NCBI RefSeq assembly: GCF_001307765.1
Contig: NZ_LKBA01000019.1
Coordinates: 186,001-250,000 of the forward strand
Direction of reading: 5' to 3'
Source: Aliiroseovarius crassostreae
Lineage (GTDB): Bacteria > Pseudomonadota > Alphaproteobacteria > Rhodobacterales > Rhodobacteraceae
Length of the DNA stretch: 64,000 nt
Under the pieces are notes generated by a model, which saw nothing but the letters and a program-made list of their open reading frames with translations, ran no database searches and was not told the DNA's origin. Both the position numbers and the translations under genes were made by a program. This document shows, one piece after another, positions 42,163 to 51,854 of the stretch; position 1 is the first letter of the stretch; each line of letters starts with the position of its first letter.

Positions 42163-42819
42163 TCAGGGTAGGGGAGAAATGCCGATGACGAACTCATGTG
42201 CCCAGACGGTCAAGGTAAAAAGCACAATCCCCAGAGCGAAACGGACACTCCCGTTTATACTTGGCTTGAAACCAAGGTGAGTTTTACGCAATGCCTCCCA
42301 GGTTTCAGCTCCCAATTCTCGACGTGTTCGCCTGTTGATGATTGTCCGGCCAAACAGGGAAAATAATCCAAACAGTCCAAACATGATCACATGTGCCAGA
42401 TCGCCATTTGCCACCAGATGTGCACCTGACCAAAGCAAAAGTGCGACAAGTAGCGGGTGATGGAACCAACCGACAATGCCCGGATCATTCGGATCAAAAC
42501 GTGCGTTGTTACTGCCCCCAAAAGATAGGGGATTGGGGCGTCCGGCCGATAACGTGACAAGGATAATTGCCAGAAACATCAAGGTCAGGGCCAGATGATT
42601 TTGCCAGCTTTCCCAATGCCAGATAGGAATATGGGGGGCGGTTTGGGCAGCCATGATCAATACGGTCAGTGCTGCAATGGATAGGATGCTATAGGCCAGT
42701 GTGAAGCCCCGCTTGCCGAGGACACTTACCAGGCGGTGTTTGACCTTCGGTCGGGTGGGGATCGAGTGGCTGAGGAAGAAAAAGAGAATACCAAGTAAGA
42801 AATTGCTCCAGTCCTGCAT
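42163..42819 (-). CDS. nnrU: NnrU family membrane protein
   Basis: A 218-residue protein with about six hydrophobic segments. It matches the NnrU family (LLGILFFFLSHSIPTRPKVK, then GFTLAYSILSIAALTVLIMA, RFDPNDPGIVGWFHHPLLVA and TWEALRKTHLGFKP), whose founding member is linked to nitric oxide reductase expression in Rhodobacter. No nir or nor genes are in the window. It is the only intact gene in the IS-rich islet, lying between the IS5-type element and miniature element E. Confidence 0.85.
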   Translation of the reverse strand: MQDWSNFLLGILFFFLSHSIPTRPKVKHRLVSVLGKRGFTLAYSILSIAALTVLIMAAQTAPHIPIWHWESWQNHLALTLMFLAIILVTLSAGRPNPLSFGGSNNARFDPNDPGIVGWFHHPLLVALLLWSGAHLVANGDLAHVIMFGLFGLFSLFGRTIINRRTRRELGAETWEALRKTHLGFKPSINGSVRFALGIVLFTLTVWAHEFVIGISPLP

Positions 42820-42940
42820 CTGCCATCCCTTTTGAAAACTGTTCTTGTCTTGCTGTGTAGCGGAGCAGGATCTGAAACGAAATGTGGAAATGGAGTCTTA
42901 TTCCGCCATTAGCATGAGAGAGATGGTCCCAAGTGCCCAC

Positions 42941-42961
42941 TAAAGCGTTTCGGGATAAACT
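42941..42961. mobile_element. TA-flanked miniature element, copy E (truncated, about 19 bp left)
   Basis: TA-AAGCGTTTCGGGATAAACT matches the end of copies B and D but breaks off after 19 bases, where IS3-related sequence starts. It appears to have been cut by the IS3 remnant. Confidence 0.6.
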
Positions 42962-43039
42962 AGAGGTGGTCGCGGAAATTTGGGCCAGTCGTTAACCAGT
43001 CGTTAAGGTGGATCGCATGATGAAAGTGATGATCCAAAA

Positions 43040-43840
43040 TGAAGAAAAGAAAGAACCATTCGCCCGAGTTCAAGGCCAAGGTTGCGCTTGAGGCGATCCG
43101 CGAAGAAATGACGTTGGCTGAGCTGTCCAAGAAGTACGGCGTCCAACATGAAACGTAATGGCATCAATGTGGTCGGCACCGTGTACGACGGTTAATGCGT
43201 CTGATGCGTTTGGTTCCGATCTATCAGGAACCAAACGCCAGCAAGAAGCATCCACAGCATAAGGTCTGGCCATACTTGCTGCGCAACATGGTGATTGATC
43301 GTCCGAACCAAGCCTGGTGCGCGGATATTGCTTACATACCCCCTCTCGGCAGATTTGCCCTGCAAATCGCCTGCCGGGCAATGGATGCGGCGCGGGTTTT
43401 TGTACCTTATCGCCATTATGGATTGGCACAGCCGCAAAGTGTTGAGCTGGCAGCTATCGAACAGCATGGACGCAGATTTTTGCGTGGAGGCTCTGAAAGA
43501 GGCTTTGGCCAATCACGGCACACCGGAAATCTTCAACAGTGACCAAGGCAGCCAGTTCACCAGTGGCGCATGGATCGACGTGTTGGTGGACGCAAAGATA
43601 AAGATCAGCATGGATGGGAAAGGCGCTTGGCGTGACAACCGGATGATCGAGCGACTGTGGCGCTCGTTGAAGTACGAATGCGTCTATCTGAATGCCTTTG
43701 AGACAGGCTCAGAAATGCGCACCGGGATCGGCAAGTGGCTGAGCTACTATAATTCCGAACGCCCGCACTCGACACACGGCTTGTTGACCCCCGATGAAGC
43801 CTATGCAAGCAAAACACAGCCGATGAAAATAGCAGCCTAA
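43040..43840 (+). pseudogene. IS3-family transposase OrfA/OrfB, deleted and frameshifted
   Basis: OrfA (43040-43159) has the helix-turn-helix [14 protein letters not shown] and then stops. OrfB resumes as RLMRLMRLVPIYQEPNASKK, PNQAWCADIAYIP with the first catalytic Asp, then a 43-bp hairpin insert (43341-43383) shifts the frame. It continues MRRGFLYLIAIMDWHSRKVL, IFNSDQGSQFTS (second Asp) and DNRMIERLWRSLKYECVYL (Glu), ending SEMRTGIGKWLSYYNSERP and then HSTHGLLTPDEAYA. It would need two repairs to be active. Confidence 0.82.
43341..43383 (+). repeat. 43-bp imperfect hairpin element, copy 2 (in IS3 OrfB)
   Basis: It reads CCCTCTCGGCA, then GATTTGC-CCT-GCAAATC, then GCCTGCCGGGCAATG. It is the same element as copy 1 at 41236-41275, with one compensated extra base pair in the inner stem and a different loop. 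Removing it gives TAC-ATA-CCG-ATG-CGG, the expected YIPMR of IS3 OrfB. Confidence 0.8.
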
Positions 43841-43895
43841 TGAACCCCTGATCCACCTTAAACCGGCTGCAAACTGGTCTAAAATTTAGGACAAC

Positions 43896-44209
43896 CTCTT
43901 GTCCCAGTGCAGGTCCACGGCGTTCAGTTCGATATGCGCCACGGCATGCAGAAGCGCGATGCGTCCTTCCGGGCTGCCGGGTTTGCGTTTGGGCACATCA
44001 CGCGGATCTTTCAGTTCGGGATGGTCCGGTCGGGCGGGAAAATCCGGTGGGGAGGCGGTCCCGATCTCTGGCAGATCTCCACCGGTGCGTGCGGCAAACC
44101 ATTCTGCGGCGTAACGGCGTGACAGGGCACATTTTTCGCGACCATCAGCTGTGCGCAGCACCTCCTCGGCCATCCGGGCCAGTGGTTTGGAACGCTGGGG
44201 ACGGGTCAT
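43896..44209 (-). pseudogene. DUF455 family protein, 5' part truncated by IS3
   Basis: The remaining N-terminal 102 residues read MARPQRS-type start MTRPQRSKPLARMAEEVLRT, then KCALSRRYAAEWFAARTGG, PRDVPKRKPGSPEGRIALLH and AVAHIELNAVDLHWD. This is the start of the ferritin-like DUF455 family, normally about 270 residues, with the first metal-ligand helix EGRIALLHAVAHIE present. After HWD the sequence is IS3 and stops at 43886. The rest of the gene is not found on the other side of the IS, so a deletion accompanied it. The ATG overlaps the bcp stop (ATGA), so the genes formed an operon. Confidence 0.75.
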
Positions 44210-44700
44210 TGTTGAACCAGTTCGCGCGCGGCCTCGAGCACGGCCTGGGCGTGATCCTTGACCTTGACCTTTGTCCAGGCTTTGGCGATTTTGCCTTCGG
44301 CATCAATCAGATAGGTGGTGCGGGTGATGCCAAGATAAACCCGGCCATAGTTCTTTTTCTCGCCCCATGTTCCGTAGGCCTCGCAGACCTGCGCATCCGC
44401 ATCAGACAAAAGAGGCACGGTCAGCGCCTGCTTGGCGCGGAAATTTTCGTGACGTTTAAGGCTGTCCTTCGAGATCCCGAAGACCTGCACGCCCAGCGAC
44501 TGGAAATCGGGCAGAAGGGATGAGAAATCCTGTGCCTCGGTGGTGCAGCCGGGGGTGCTGTCCTTGGGGTAGAAAAACAAAACAACAGGCGCACGTGCGC
44601 CGTCCTTTTCGACCCGTGACAAGGTGACCGGATCTCCCCCGTCCTGGGGCAATGTGAAATCTGGCGCAATTGCGCCTGTTTTCAATGGGGTTGCGTCCAT
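44206..44700 (-). CDS. bcp: thioredoxin-dependent peroxiredoxin, BCP/PrxQ type
   Basis: A 164-residue peroxiredoxin reducing H2O2 and organic peroxides with thioredoxin. The peroxidatic Cys is C52 in FFYPKDSTPGCTTEAQDF. The usual BCP resolving Cys five residues later is Gln here, so it works either with another Cys (C105-region VCEAYG) or as a 1-Cys enzyme. GVQVFGISKDS and KKNYGRVYLGITRTTYLID complete the family pattern. It is upstream of the truncated DUF455 gene and divergent from the AsmA-like gene. Confidence 0.92.
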   Translation of the reverse strand: MDATPLKTGAIAPDFTLPQDGGDPVTLSRVEKDGARAPVVLFFYPKDSTPGCTTEAQDFSSLLPDFQSLGVQVFGISKDSLKRHENFRAKQALTVPLLSDADAQVCEAYGTWGEKKNYGRVYLGITRTTYLIDAEGKIAKAWTKVKVKDHAQAVLEAARELVQQ

Positions 44701-44864
44701 TGCTTGGCTTCCTTCCCGATGCGGTTTAGCTATTCACAGGCTTTTGTTTTACGGCCAAAAAGCGCAATATGAAAGGGCGCGGTCAATCGGGGGAAGGTCT
44801 TGTGAAAAAGACCAAACCGAAGGGCGGTTTTCGGAGCAGTTGGTGAAAGGCACGCTCGGCACAT

Positions 44865-47800
44865 ATGGGCACATCAGACAACCATATTCTCCACGCGCCC
44901 GTGACGGGCAGCGAGGATGGCGGCAAGGATGGTGGCGCGACGGTCGATATTGTGCCGAAGATCGAGCACGACCAGGGCCTGCCCGACAATACCGCGCCGA
45001 TTTCAGGCCCCGATGGACCGATGTGCCCGATTGCAGCGCGAAAAGCCCGCAGACGCCGCCGCTTGAAATGGCATCTGAGCATCTGGACCGTGCTTCTGGC
45101 CGTGGGGGCTGTGCTTTTCGCGATCATGCTGTCCATGTCCCTGACGGGTCGGGTTGTGACGCTGCCGGACTGGCTGACCCGGCAGGTCGAAACGGTGATC
45201 AATCAACAGACAGACAAGGCGGACCTGTCCCTGCACCGGCTGGAGTTCGGTTTCAGTCCTAAGGGAATCCCTCGTCTGCGCATGGTGGATGTAGGCATCA
45301 AGGATCAGACCGGTCTGGAAGTGGCGCGATTGAATGCAGTTGAAGGGGGCATGCGTCTTGGCGATGTGCTGCGCGGTGAGATCAAACCCGCATGGCTGCG
45401 CCTTTATGGTGCGCAGGTAACCCTTCGCAGGCGCGCCAATGGTGAGTTTGATCTGAGTTTCGGGGCCGGTGGCGGGGCAACCGGGGATCTTGCCACCATT
45501 CTCGACGTGATCGACAGCGAATTTTCGTCCGGCAAGCTATCCGGGCTTGAGGATATCACGACCGAAGCACTGACAATTACGCTTGAGGATGCCCGCTCGG
45601 GCCGGTTGTGGCAGGTGACCGATGGGAGGCTCAAGGTCACCCATAACGATGAAGCGGTGGATATCAGCGTCGCCTTTGACGTGTTCAACCAGACCGAGGA
45701 ACTGGCCGAGACCATCTTGGGGTTCCGTGCGTTCAAGGGGCGCACCGGGGCCACGATGACCGCGACCTTCAAGAACGCACTTGCCCAGGACATCGCGGCC
45801 CAATCCCCGGTGATGGCGTTCCTGTCAGTGGTGGACGCCCCGATTTCCGGCGCTTTGCATACGGTCATCAATGATGCAGGCGGAATTGAAGATCTGGCGG
45901 GCACATTGGAGTTTGGCGAAGGGGCCATCACGCCGGGCGAGGGGGTCGCGCCGATCCGGTTTGACGGTGGCAAGGTCTATATGGATTATGACCCGGAACG
46001 GGAGCGTATTGATTTTGCTGAGATTTCCGTTCTTTCTGATTGGGGGGAGGCGAAAATAGACGGTCATGCCTACCTGCGTGGCTGGGATCGGGGCTGGCCT
46101 GCTGAACTGATCGGCCAACTGGCGCTGTCATCTGCTCGGATTTCTCCGCCAGACCTGTTTGAGGGGCCGGTTGATCTTGCTGGTGGGCAGGCGGATTTTC
46201 GTCTGCGTCTCGATCCTTTTGAACTCGATCTGGGGGCGTTATCCGTCAGCTATGACGATGGGGTGAACCCGGTGACAGCCACCGGTCGCGGGCGCGCTGC
46301 GGTGCGCAATCAAAGCTGGGATCTGGCGCTGGATCTGACTGCGAAGAAAGTGACGCCGGAGCAGGTGGTGACCTTCTGGCCGATCCGCGAGAAAAGCCTC
46401 AAATCCCGCACCTGGACCAAAAAAAATGTCCATTCCGGTTATCTTGAGGATGTGAGTGCCTCGGTTCGGGTGAAGCCGGGGCAGAAGCCGGTTGTGGCGG
46501 TCAGTTCGGATTTCAAGGACCTCAAAGCAACCGTCGTGCGTGACATGGTGCCGGTCGAGGAGGCGTCGGGCCGGCTCTATATTGAAAACAACCAATTGAT
46601 TGTGGCCGCTGACAAAGGGGTGGTGCGTCCCGAGGGGCATGAGGCGATAGACATTGCCGGAACGCGTTTTGTTGTTCTTGACATGAAGACCAAACCAGCG
46701 CCCGCGCGGGTGGATCTGAACCTGCGCGGTGCGGTGCCGGCCGCGCTTGATGTGCTGTCCAAACCGCCGTTTCGGATCTTCAAGCACAGCAAGACACTTG
46801 GACCGGATGTGGTGTCCGGCGGAAGGTTCGCGCTTACCGGACCTATCCATCTGGTGTTGAAGCGTAAACTGCGCCCGCAAGAGGCGGAATATGACCTGAA
46901 TGCAACCCTGCGCGATGTGGTCAGCGATCGCCTGATCCCTGAAGAGGTCTTGCGACTGAAAAGCGGTGAGCTTTCGGCCCGCAATGACGCCATCATCCTG
47001 ACCGGGCAGGGGCGTTTGGGCAATGCGCCGCTCAGCACAAAATGGGTCATGCCGCTGGATCCGGAAACCGGGCGCGGGCAGGCGTCACGTGTCACCGGTG
47101 ACCTGCCGCTGGACCAGCGCCTGCTGGATGAACTTCAGATCGAACTGCCCAAGGGAACGCTGAGCGGACGCGGCACATTGTCTTATGAGATCACTCTTGC
47201 GCCAGATACGCCACCACGCCTGACGGCCCGATCTGACCTGAGGGGCGTGGGGCTTGCGATCAGCGCGCTTGGTTGGTCCAAACCCAGCGCCGCCAAAGGG
47301 GATTTGCGGCTGGAGGCGGTGTTGAGCAAACCGGCTGCCATTCCGTCCTTCGAAATCAAGGCGCCAGGGTTTTCCGCAGTTGGACAGATGCGGTTTAATG
47401 CCCAAAAAGAGCTGGAAGCTGCCGAGTTTTCCGAGGTCAGTCTGGGAGGGTGGCTGAAAGCTCCGGTCACGTTGGTTGGTCGCGGCAAGGGCGTGCCCCC
47501 CGCGATTTCGGTCAGGGGGGGCACGTTGGATATGCGCAAGGCCACCCTGGGCGGTGGCAAAGGGGGGGGCAGCGTTCAAGGGGCAGTGCCCATTGATCTG
47601 CAGCTGGATCGCCTGATCGTGTCGAACGGAATTGTCCTGACCGGGTTTGCCGGGGATTTTACACAGCATAACGGAACCACCGGCACCTTTAAGGCCCGCG
47701 TTGCCAATGGTCCGGCCATTTCGGGGGTGGTGGCCCCACAGGCCAAAGGAACGGCCATTCGCATCACCTCAGCCAATGCTGGGGGGGTGATGAAAGCGGC

Positions 47801-48332
47801 GGGGGTGTTCAAATCCGCCGTCGGCGGCAAGATGAACCTTGTTCTGGCGCCTGGCGGTGCAAAGGGCACTTATGATGGTGAAGTCAAGATTTCGGATATC
47901 TCGGTCAGGGAGGCCCCGGCCATGGCAGAGCTGCTCTCGGCCATCTCTGTTGTCGGTCTTTTGCAGCAGTTGGGCGGGCAGGGCATTCAGTTCAATGAGG
48001 TCGAGGGCCGCTTCCGCCTCGATCCCGAAAAGGTCTCGGTCTATCGCAGTTCGGCAGTTGGACCGTCCATGGGGATTTCGATGGACGGGTATTATCATCT
48101 GGGCAGCAGCAGGATGGAGATGCAGGGGGTGGTGTCGCCCTTTTATTTCTTGAATTCCATCGGCCGGGTCATGGCGCGCAAAGGCGAGGGGCTGGTTGGG
48201 TTCAATTACAGCCTTGAGGGCACGCCGGACCAGCCGAATGTAAACGTAAATCTGCTCTCGCTTTTTACGCCGGGGATCTTTAGAGACATCTTCCGTCGCA
48301 AACCGCCGCCCAAACCGCCTCAACCGAACTGA
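44865..48332 (+). CDS. large AsmA-like protein (DUF3971 / YhdP type)
   Basis: An 1155-residue protein with one N-terminal membrane anchor (about residues 65-95: [20 protein letters not shown]) after a cytoplasmic tail of about 60 residues. A long periplasmic region of repeated beta-rich segments follows. The C-terminal part ([40 protein letters not shown] and [20 protein letters not shown]) is typical of DUF3971/AsmA-2 proteins. Such proteins are thought to bridge the periplasm and carry phospholipids to the outer membrane. queA follows after 19 bp, so the two are likely co-transcribed. Confidence 0.8.
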   Translation: MGTSDNHILHAPVTGSEDGGKDGGATVDIVPKIEHDQGLPDNTAPISGPDGPMCPIAARKARRRRRLKWHLSIWTVLLAVGAVLFAIMLSMSLTGRVVTLPDWLTRQVETVINQQTDKADLSLHRLEFGFSPKGIPRLRMVDVGIKDQTGLEVARLNAVEGGMRLGDVLRGEIKPAWLRLYGAQVTLRRRANGEFDLSFGAGGGATGDLATILDVIDSEFSSGKLSGLEDITTEALTITLEDARSGRLWQVTDGRLKVTHNDEAVDISVAFDVFNQTEELAETILGFRAFKGRTGATMTATFKNALAQDIAAQSPVMAFLSVVDAPISGALHTVINDAGGIEDLAGTLEFGEGAITPGEGVAPIRFDGGKVYMDYDPERERIDFAEISVLSDWGEAKIDGHAYLRGWDRGWPAELIGQLALSSARISPPDLFEGPVDLAGGQADFRLRLDPFELDLGALSVSYDDGVNPVTATGRGRAAVRNQSWDLALDLTAKKVTPEQVVTFWPIREKSLKSRTWTKKNVHSGYLEDVSASVRVKPGQKPVVAVSSDFKDLKATVVRDMVPVEEASGRLYIENNQLIVAADKGVVRPEGHEAIDIAGTRFVVLDMKTKPAPARVDLNLRGAVPAALDVLSKPPFRIFKHSKTLGPDVVSGGRFALTGPIHLVLKRKLRPQEAEYDLNATLRDVVSDRLIPEEVLRLKSGELSARNDAIILTGQGRLGNAPLSTKWVMPLDPETGRGQASRVTGDLPLDQRLLDELQIELPKGTLSGRGTLSYEITLAPDTPPRLTARSDLRGVGLAISALGWSKPSAAKGDLRLEAVLSKPAAIPSFEIKAPGFSAVGQMRFNAQKELEAAEFSEVSLGGWLKAPVTLVGRGKGVPPAISVRGGTLDMRKATLGGGKGGGSVQGAVPIDLQLDRLIVSNGIVLTGFAGDFTQHNGTTGTFKARVANGPAISGVVAPQAKGTAIRITSANAGGVMKAAGVFKSAVGGKMNLVLAPGGAKGTYDGEVKISDISVREAPAMAELLSAISVVGLLQQLGGQGIQFNEVEGRFRLDPEKVSVYRSSAVGPSMGISMDGYYHLGSSRMEMQGVVSPFYFLNSIGRVMARKGEGLVGFNYSLEGTPDQPNVNVNLLSLFTPGIFRDIFRRKPPPKPPQPN

Positions 48333-48351
48333 TCCCGGACAAGAATACCCG

Positions 48352-49416
48352 ATGAAACTGAGTGATTTCGATTTCGACCTGCCTGAAGAGCTGATCGCAA
48401 CCCGCCCTGTGCGCCCGCGTCCGGCCAGCCGGATGCTTGTGGCGACCCCGGGGGGGCAGGTGGATGCCCATGTGCGTGACCTGTGTGACTGGCTGCGTCC
48501 TGGTGACCGGCTGGTGCTGAACAATACCAAGGTCATTCCCGGCCGCCTGTTTGGGACCCGCAGCCGCGCGGGGCAGGCGCCTGGGGAAGGGCAGGCAAAA
48601 ATCGAAGTGACGCTTTTGTCTCCCACCGCGGACGGGCATTGGCGTGCGATGATCAAACCCCTGCGCAAGGTGCGTGAGGGGGAGGTGATCGCGTTTGCCG
48701 CAGGGCTGAGTGCAACCCTCTTGAACAAGCAAGACGGGCAAGGGGCATTGGCCTTCAACATGTCCGGGGCGGATTTTGACGCAGCCCTGCAAGAGGCCGG
48801 GGAAATGCCGCTTCCCCCTTATATCGCGGCCAAGCGCGCGGCTGACGCGCAGGATGCCGTGGATTACCAGACCGTCTTTGCCAAGAAGACCGGCGCCGTC
48901 GCCGCCCCGACTGCCTCGCTTCATTTCGACGAGGCGCTTTTGGCCCGTGTGGCCGAGATGGGCGTCGGGATCACTGAGGTGACGCTTCATGTCGGGGCCG
49001 GGACGTTTCTGCCGGTCAAGGTGGATGATGTGCGGGATCATAAAATGCATGCGGAATGGGGGCATGTTTCCGAAAATGCGGCGGAGGAGATCAATGCGAC
49101 CAAGGCGGCGGGCGGTCGGGTGATCCCGGTGGGCACCACCGCATTGCGACTGATTGAAAGCGCAGCCACCTCGCAGGGGCAGATTGCGGCCTGGGCGGGG
49201 GAGACGGATATTTTCATCATGCCCGGATATGGGTTTAAAATCGCCGATGGGCTGATGACCAATTTCCACCTGCCGAAATCAACCCTGATGATGCTGGTGT
49301 CGGCCCTGATGGGGCAGGGTCGGATGCGCGCGGTTTACCAGCATGCAATCACGCATCGGTACCGCTTCTTCTCTTATGGCGATTCCTCTTTGCTGCTTCC
49401 CGGAGGGGTCGGGTGA
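48352..49416 (+). CDS. queA: S-adenosylmethionine:tRNA ribosyltransferase-isomerase
   Basis: A 354-residue enzyme that transfers and isomerises the ribosyl part of SAM onto preQ1 in tRNA, giving epoxyqueuosine. The family opening [18 protein letters not shown] is present, then [36 protein letters not shown] and [10 protein letters not shown]-type [18 protein letters not shown]. The end [20 protein letters not shown] and [14 protein letters not shown] is conserved. It follows the AsmA-like gene by 19 bp. Confidence 0.96.
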   Translation: MKLSDFDFDLPEELIATRPVRPRPASRMLVATPGGQVDAHVRDLCDWLRPGDRLVLNNTKVIPGRLFGTRSRAGQAPGEGQAKIEVTLLSPTADGHWRAMIKPLRKVREGEVIAFAAGLSATLLNKQDGQGALAFNMSGADFDAALQEAGEMPLPPYIAAKRAADAQDAVDYQTVFAKKTGAVAAPTASLHFDEALLARVAEMGVGITEVTLHVGAGTFLPVKVDDVRDHKMHAEWGHVSENAAEEINATKAAGGRVIPVGTTALRLIESAATSQGQIAAWAGETDIFIMPGYGFKIADGLMTNFHLPKSTLMMLVSALMGQGRMRAVYQHAITHRYRFFSYGDSSLLLPGGVG

Positions 49417-49504
49417 CGAAACGCGACTTTAACAGGTCGTGATTGTCAGATATTTGATACAGATCCTCTCTATTTTGAGGGATCGGTTTGTCTCTGCCGA
49501 GGAC

Positions 49505-49618
49505 CAAAGCATTTCAGGATGAACCTGACACAGGGGAAACTGAGATATGGTAAGAGATATCAGAAATGTGGGCGTTTTGGGGTAAGCATACGCCTCAAGT
49601 TTATCCCGATACGCTTTA
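49505..49618. mobile_element. TA-flanked miniature element, copy D (degenerate, 110 bp)
   Basis: AAGCATTTCAGG at 49507 and CCCGATACGCTT ending at 49616 are degraded terminal repeats; the right flank is TA, the left CA. The interior keeps ACCTGACACAGGG and AGAGATATCAGAAATGTGGGC, which parallel copy B. Its right TA forms the first A of the AGGAGG ribosome binding site of the MFS gene. Confidence 0.7.
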
Positions 49619-49628
49619 GGAGGCGGAT

Positions 49629-50888
49629 ATGTTTCAGGTGTTGAAAAGCTCATGGGCGCTGCTCTTGGGAATGATGCTGTTGATGGTTGGGAACGGCGTC
49701 CAGGGCACGCTGCTTGGGATTCGCGGGGGGATCGAAGGGTTTTCCACGTTTCACATGTCCATTGTCATGTCGGGCTATTTTGCGGGTTTTCTGTTCGGGT
49801 CACGTCTGACGCCGCTGATGATCCGGCGCGTTGGCCATGTGCGGGTCTTTGCGGCCCTCGGATCGTTCATCTCGGCTGTGCTGATCCTATATCCCGCGAT
49901 GACCCACCCCATCGCCTGGACCGCCCTGCGTGTGGTCATCGGGTTCTGTTTTTCCGGCGTGTATGTGACGGCTGAAAGCTGGCTCAACAATGCCGCCGAC
50001 AATGAGAACCGCGGTAAGGCATTGTCGCTGTATCTCATCGTTCAGATGGTGGGGATCATCACTGCGCAATATCTTCTGGTGCTGGGGGATCCCGGTGGCT
50101 TTATGCTGTTCATCCTGCCTTCGGTGCTTGTGTCGATCGCCTTTGCCCCGATCCTTCTGTCAATCAGCCCCACCCCCGCTTTTGAAAACACCAAGGGGAT
50201 GAGCCTGCGTGAGCTGTTTTTACTGTCTCCCCTGGGCTTTGTCGGCATCATGGTGGTCGGCGGCGTTTATGCAGCCATGTTTGGCATGTCGGCGGTGTTT
50301 GGCAGTGAAATCGGGATGTCAGTAGGGGAAATCTCGTTTTTCGTGTCGATGTTCTATATCGGCGGTTTGGTGTTGCAATACCCGATTGGCTGGATCTCTG
50401 ACCGGGCAGACCGTCGACGGCTGATCCTGGTTGTTGCCGGCATCGCGGGTGTGGCGTCGTTTGTCCCCCTGTTTGCGGGTTCCAGTTATTACGCATTCCT
50501 GGTGGCCGCATTTTTTGTCGGCGGTATGACCAATCCGCTTTATGCGCTGCTGCTGGCTTATGTGAACGACTATCTGGACGTTGATAACATGGCCGCCGCG
50601 TCTGCGGGTCTGATTTTCGTGAATGGTATCGGCGCAATCATGGGGCCGGTTGTGACGGGGTGGATCATGAGTGTGCTGGGGCCGCTGGGCTTTTTTGTCT
50701 ATATGGGGACCCTTCTCCTGCTGCTTTTGGGATATGGCCTGTGGCGGTCCACCCGGCGCGCGGCGCCTGCCATGGATGATACCAGCAGCTACATGACCAT
50801 GTCGCCGGCGGCCTCCCCCGTGGCTGTTGATATGGCACAGGAAGTTTGGGCCGAAGAGGCAAATGAAGGAGACATGGCGCAGGGCTGA
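49629..50888 (+). CDS. MFS transporter
   Basis: A 419-residue major facilitator with 12 predicted helices. The helix 2-3 loop motif GSRLTPLMIRRVGHVRVFAA (a variant of GxLaDrxGrk) and the later IGWISDRADRRRLILVVAG are present. The second half is typical of the YcaD/CynX-like subfamily in Rhodobacteraceae. The tail is cytoplasmic and Glu/Met-rich. AGGAGG eight bases before the ATG is shared with the end of miniature element D. The substrate is unknown. Confidence 0.88.
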   Translation: MFQVLKSSWALLLGMMLLMVGNGVQGTLLGIRGGIEGFSTFHMSIVMSGYFAGFLFGSRLTPLMIRRVGHVRVFAALGSFISAVLILYPAMTHPIAWTALRVVIGFCFSGVYVTAESWLNNAADNENRGKALSLYLIVQMVGIITAQYLLVLGDPGGFMLFILPSVLVSIAFAPILLSISPTPAFENTKGMSLRELFLLSPLGFVGIMVVGGVYAAMFGMSAVFGSEIGMSVGEISFFVSMFYIGGLVLQYPIGWISDRADRRRLILVVAGIAGVASFVPLFAGSSYYAFLVAAFFVGGMTNPLYALLLAYVNDYLDVDNMAAASAGLIFVNGIGAIMGPVVTGWIMSVLGPLGFFVYMGTLLLLLLGYGLWRSTRRAAPAMDDTSSYMTMSPAASPVAVDMAQEVWAEEANEGDMAQG

Positions 50889-51102
50889 CTGTCCCGCGAC
50901 CACCGCATCGGCCTGCTCGCTCCACTGATGGTTTTGTCGGTGGAGCAGCCATCCCGATCCGCTCCGTTCACCAGAATGGCGGGAATGTTACATTTTTTTG
51001 GGAAGAATATTTCAAGATGTTACCTGGTTAAGGAAAGATATTGCGCATGAGTGGTGGGATTTGTAACGATTCCATGAACGAGCAGGCGTAGAGGAGGGCA
51101 CA

Positions 51103-51678
51103 ATGTGTGCGCCGAGTGAAATTATTGACTTCTGGGTAAACGACGTTGGACCGGATGGGTGGTATCAGGGATCAGAAGAGCTTGATGCCCGTATTCGGGA
51201 CCGGTTTGAAAAAGAATGGGAGGCCGCGCAGAGCGGAGCGTATAGCGATTGGATGAGGGATGCGGAGTGCGCGCTGGCCTATATCATCCTCATGGACCAG
51301 TTGCCGCGAAATATGTTCCGCGGCAGTGGCAAGGCATTTGCGACCGATCATCTGGCCCGCTCTGCGGCCAAACGTGCGATCTCAAAAGGGTGGGACAAGC
51401 GCGTTCCCGAACCACAGCGTCAGTTCTTTTATCTTCCCCTGATGCATAGCGAAAACCTCCCGGATCAGGAACGTTGCGTGCGCCTGATGCTGACAAGGAT
51501 GGAAGGGGGCGCTTCGGACAGCAATGTCCTGCATGCCCAGGTGCATCGCGAAGTGATCCGCCGTTTCGGTCGATTTCCCTATCGTAACAATGTCTTGGCA
51601 CGCCCCTCGACCGGGCCCGAAATGGCGTTTCTGGCAGAAGGGGGCTATGCCGCGATCCTGAACCAGTTTGCCGCCTGA
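51103..51678 (+). CDS. DUF924 family protein
   Basis: A 191-residue all-helical protein of the DUF924 family. It has the motifs IIDFWVNDVGPDGWYQGSEE, ALAYIILMDQLPRNMFRGSG, AFATDHLARSAAKRAI, RQFFYLPLMHSENLPDQER and FGRFPYRNNVLAR. It has a tetratricopeptide-like fold by family, and its function is unknown. GGAGGGC precedes the ATG. It is monocistronic, with a terminator 30 bp after the stop. Confidence 0.9.
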   Translation: MCAPSEIIDFWVNDVGPDGWYQGSEELDARIRDRFEKEWEAAQSGAYSDWMRDAECALAYIILMDQLPRNMFRGSGKAFATDHLARSAAKRAISKGWDKRVPEPQRQFFYLPLMHSENLPDQERCVRLMLTRMEGGASDSNVLHAQVHREVIRRFGRFPYRNNVLARPSTGPEMAFLAEGGYAAILNQFAA

Positions 51679-51708
51679 AGACGGGCTGTCGAACCGTCCA
51701 GACCTGAT

Positions 51709-51738
51709 AAGGCTGCACCTTTGGTGCAGCCTTTTTTA
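51709..51738 (+). terminator. Rho-independent terminator after the DUF924 gene
   Basis: AAGGCTGCACC at 51709-51719 pairs with GGTGCAGCCTT at 51723-51733, followed by TTTTTT. Confidence 0.88.
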
Positions 51739-51854
51739 TTGGCCCGAGGTGAAAAAAACAGCACACTGATCATGGAAAGATGGAAATTGACGTTTTTTCA
51801 AGGAGATGCCCTGATTCCGACTGTCTGTCAAATTCATTGATCCGTTGAACAAAA

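Larger units (their letters stand above)
42962..43895 (+). mobile_element. IS3-family insertion sequence, degenerate
   Basis: The left part contains AAATTTGGGCCAGTCGTTAA and GTTAAGGTGGATC; the right end contains GATCCACCTTAAAC and AAATTTTAG in the opposite direction, so the ends are inverted repeats. The orfA start at 43040 encodes [20 protein letters not shown] but stops after VQHET at 43157. OrfB starts abruptly near 43195, so the sequence between is deleted. OrfB is also shifted by a hairpin insert. Its right end truncates a DUF455 gene. Confidence 0.8.

Noticed and set aside
41236-43383. Reading the 40-bp hairpins as integron attC sites
   Set aside because: No conserved attC core sites and no integrase or gene cassettes; the elements are too short and lie inside transposase genes.
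39322-43895. Interpreting the islet as an intact prophage or genomic island
   Set aside because: Only a recombinase tail and broken IS elements are present; no structural or replication genes and no clear second attachment repeat.
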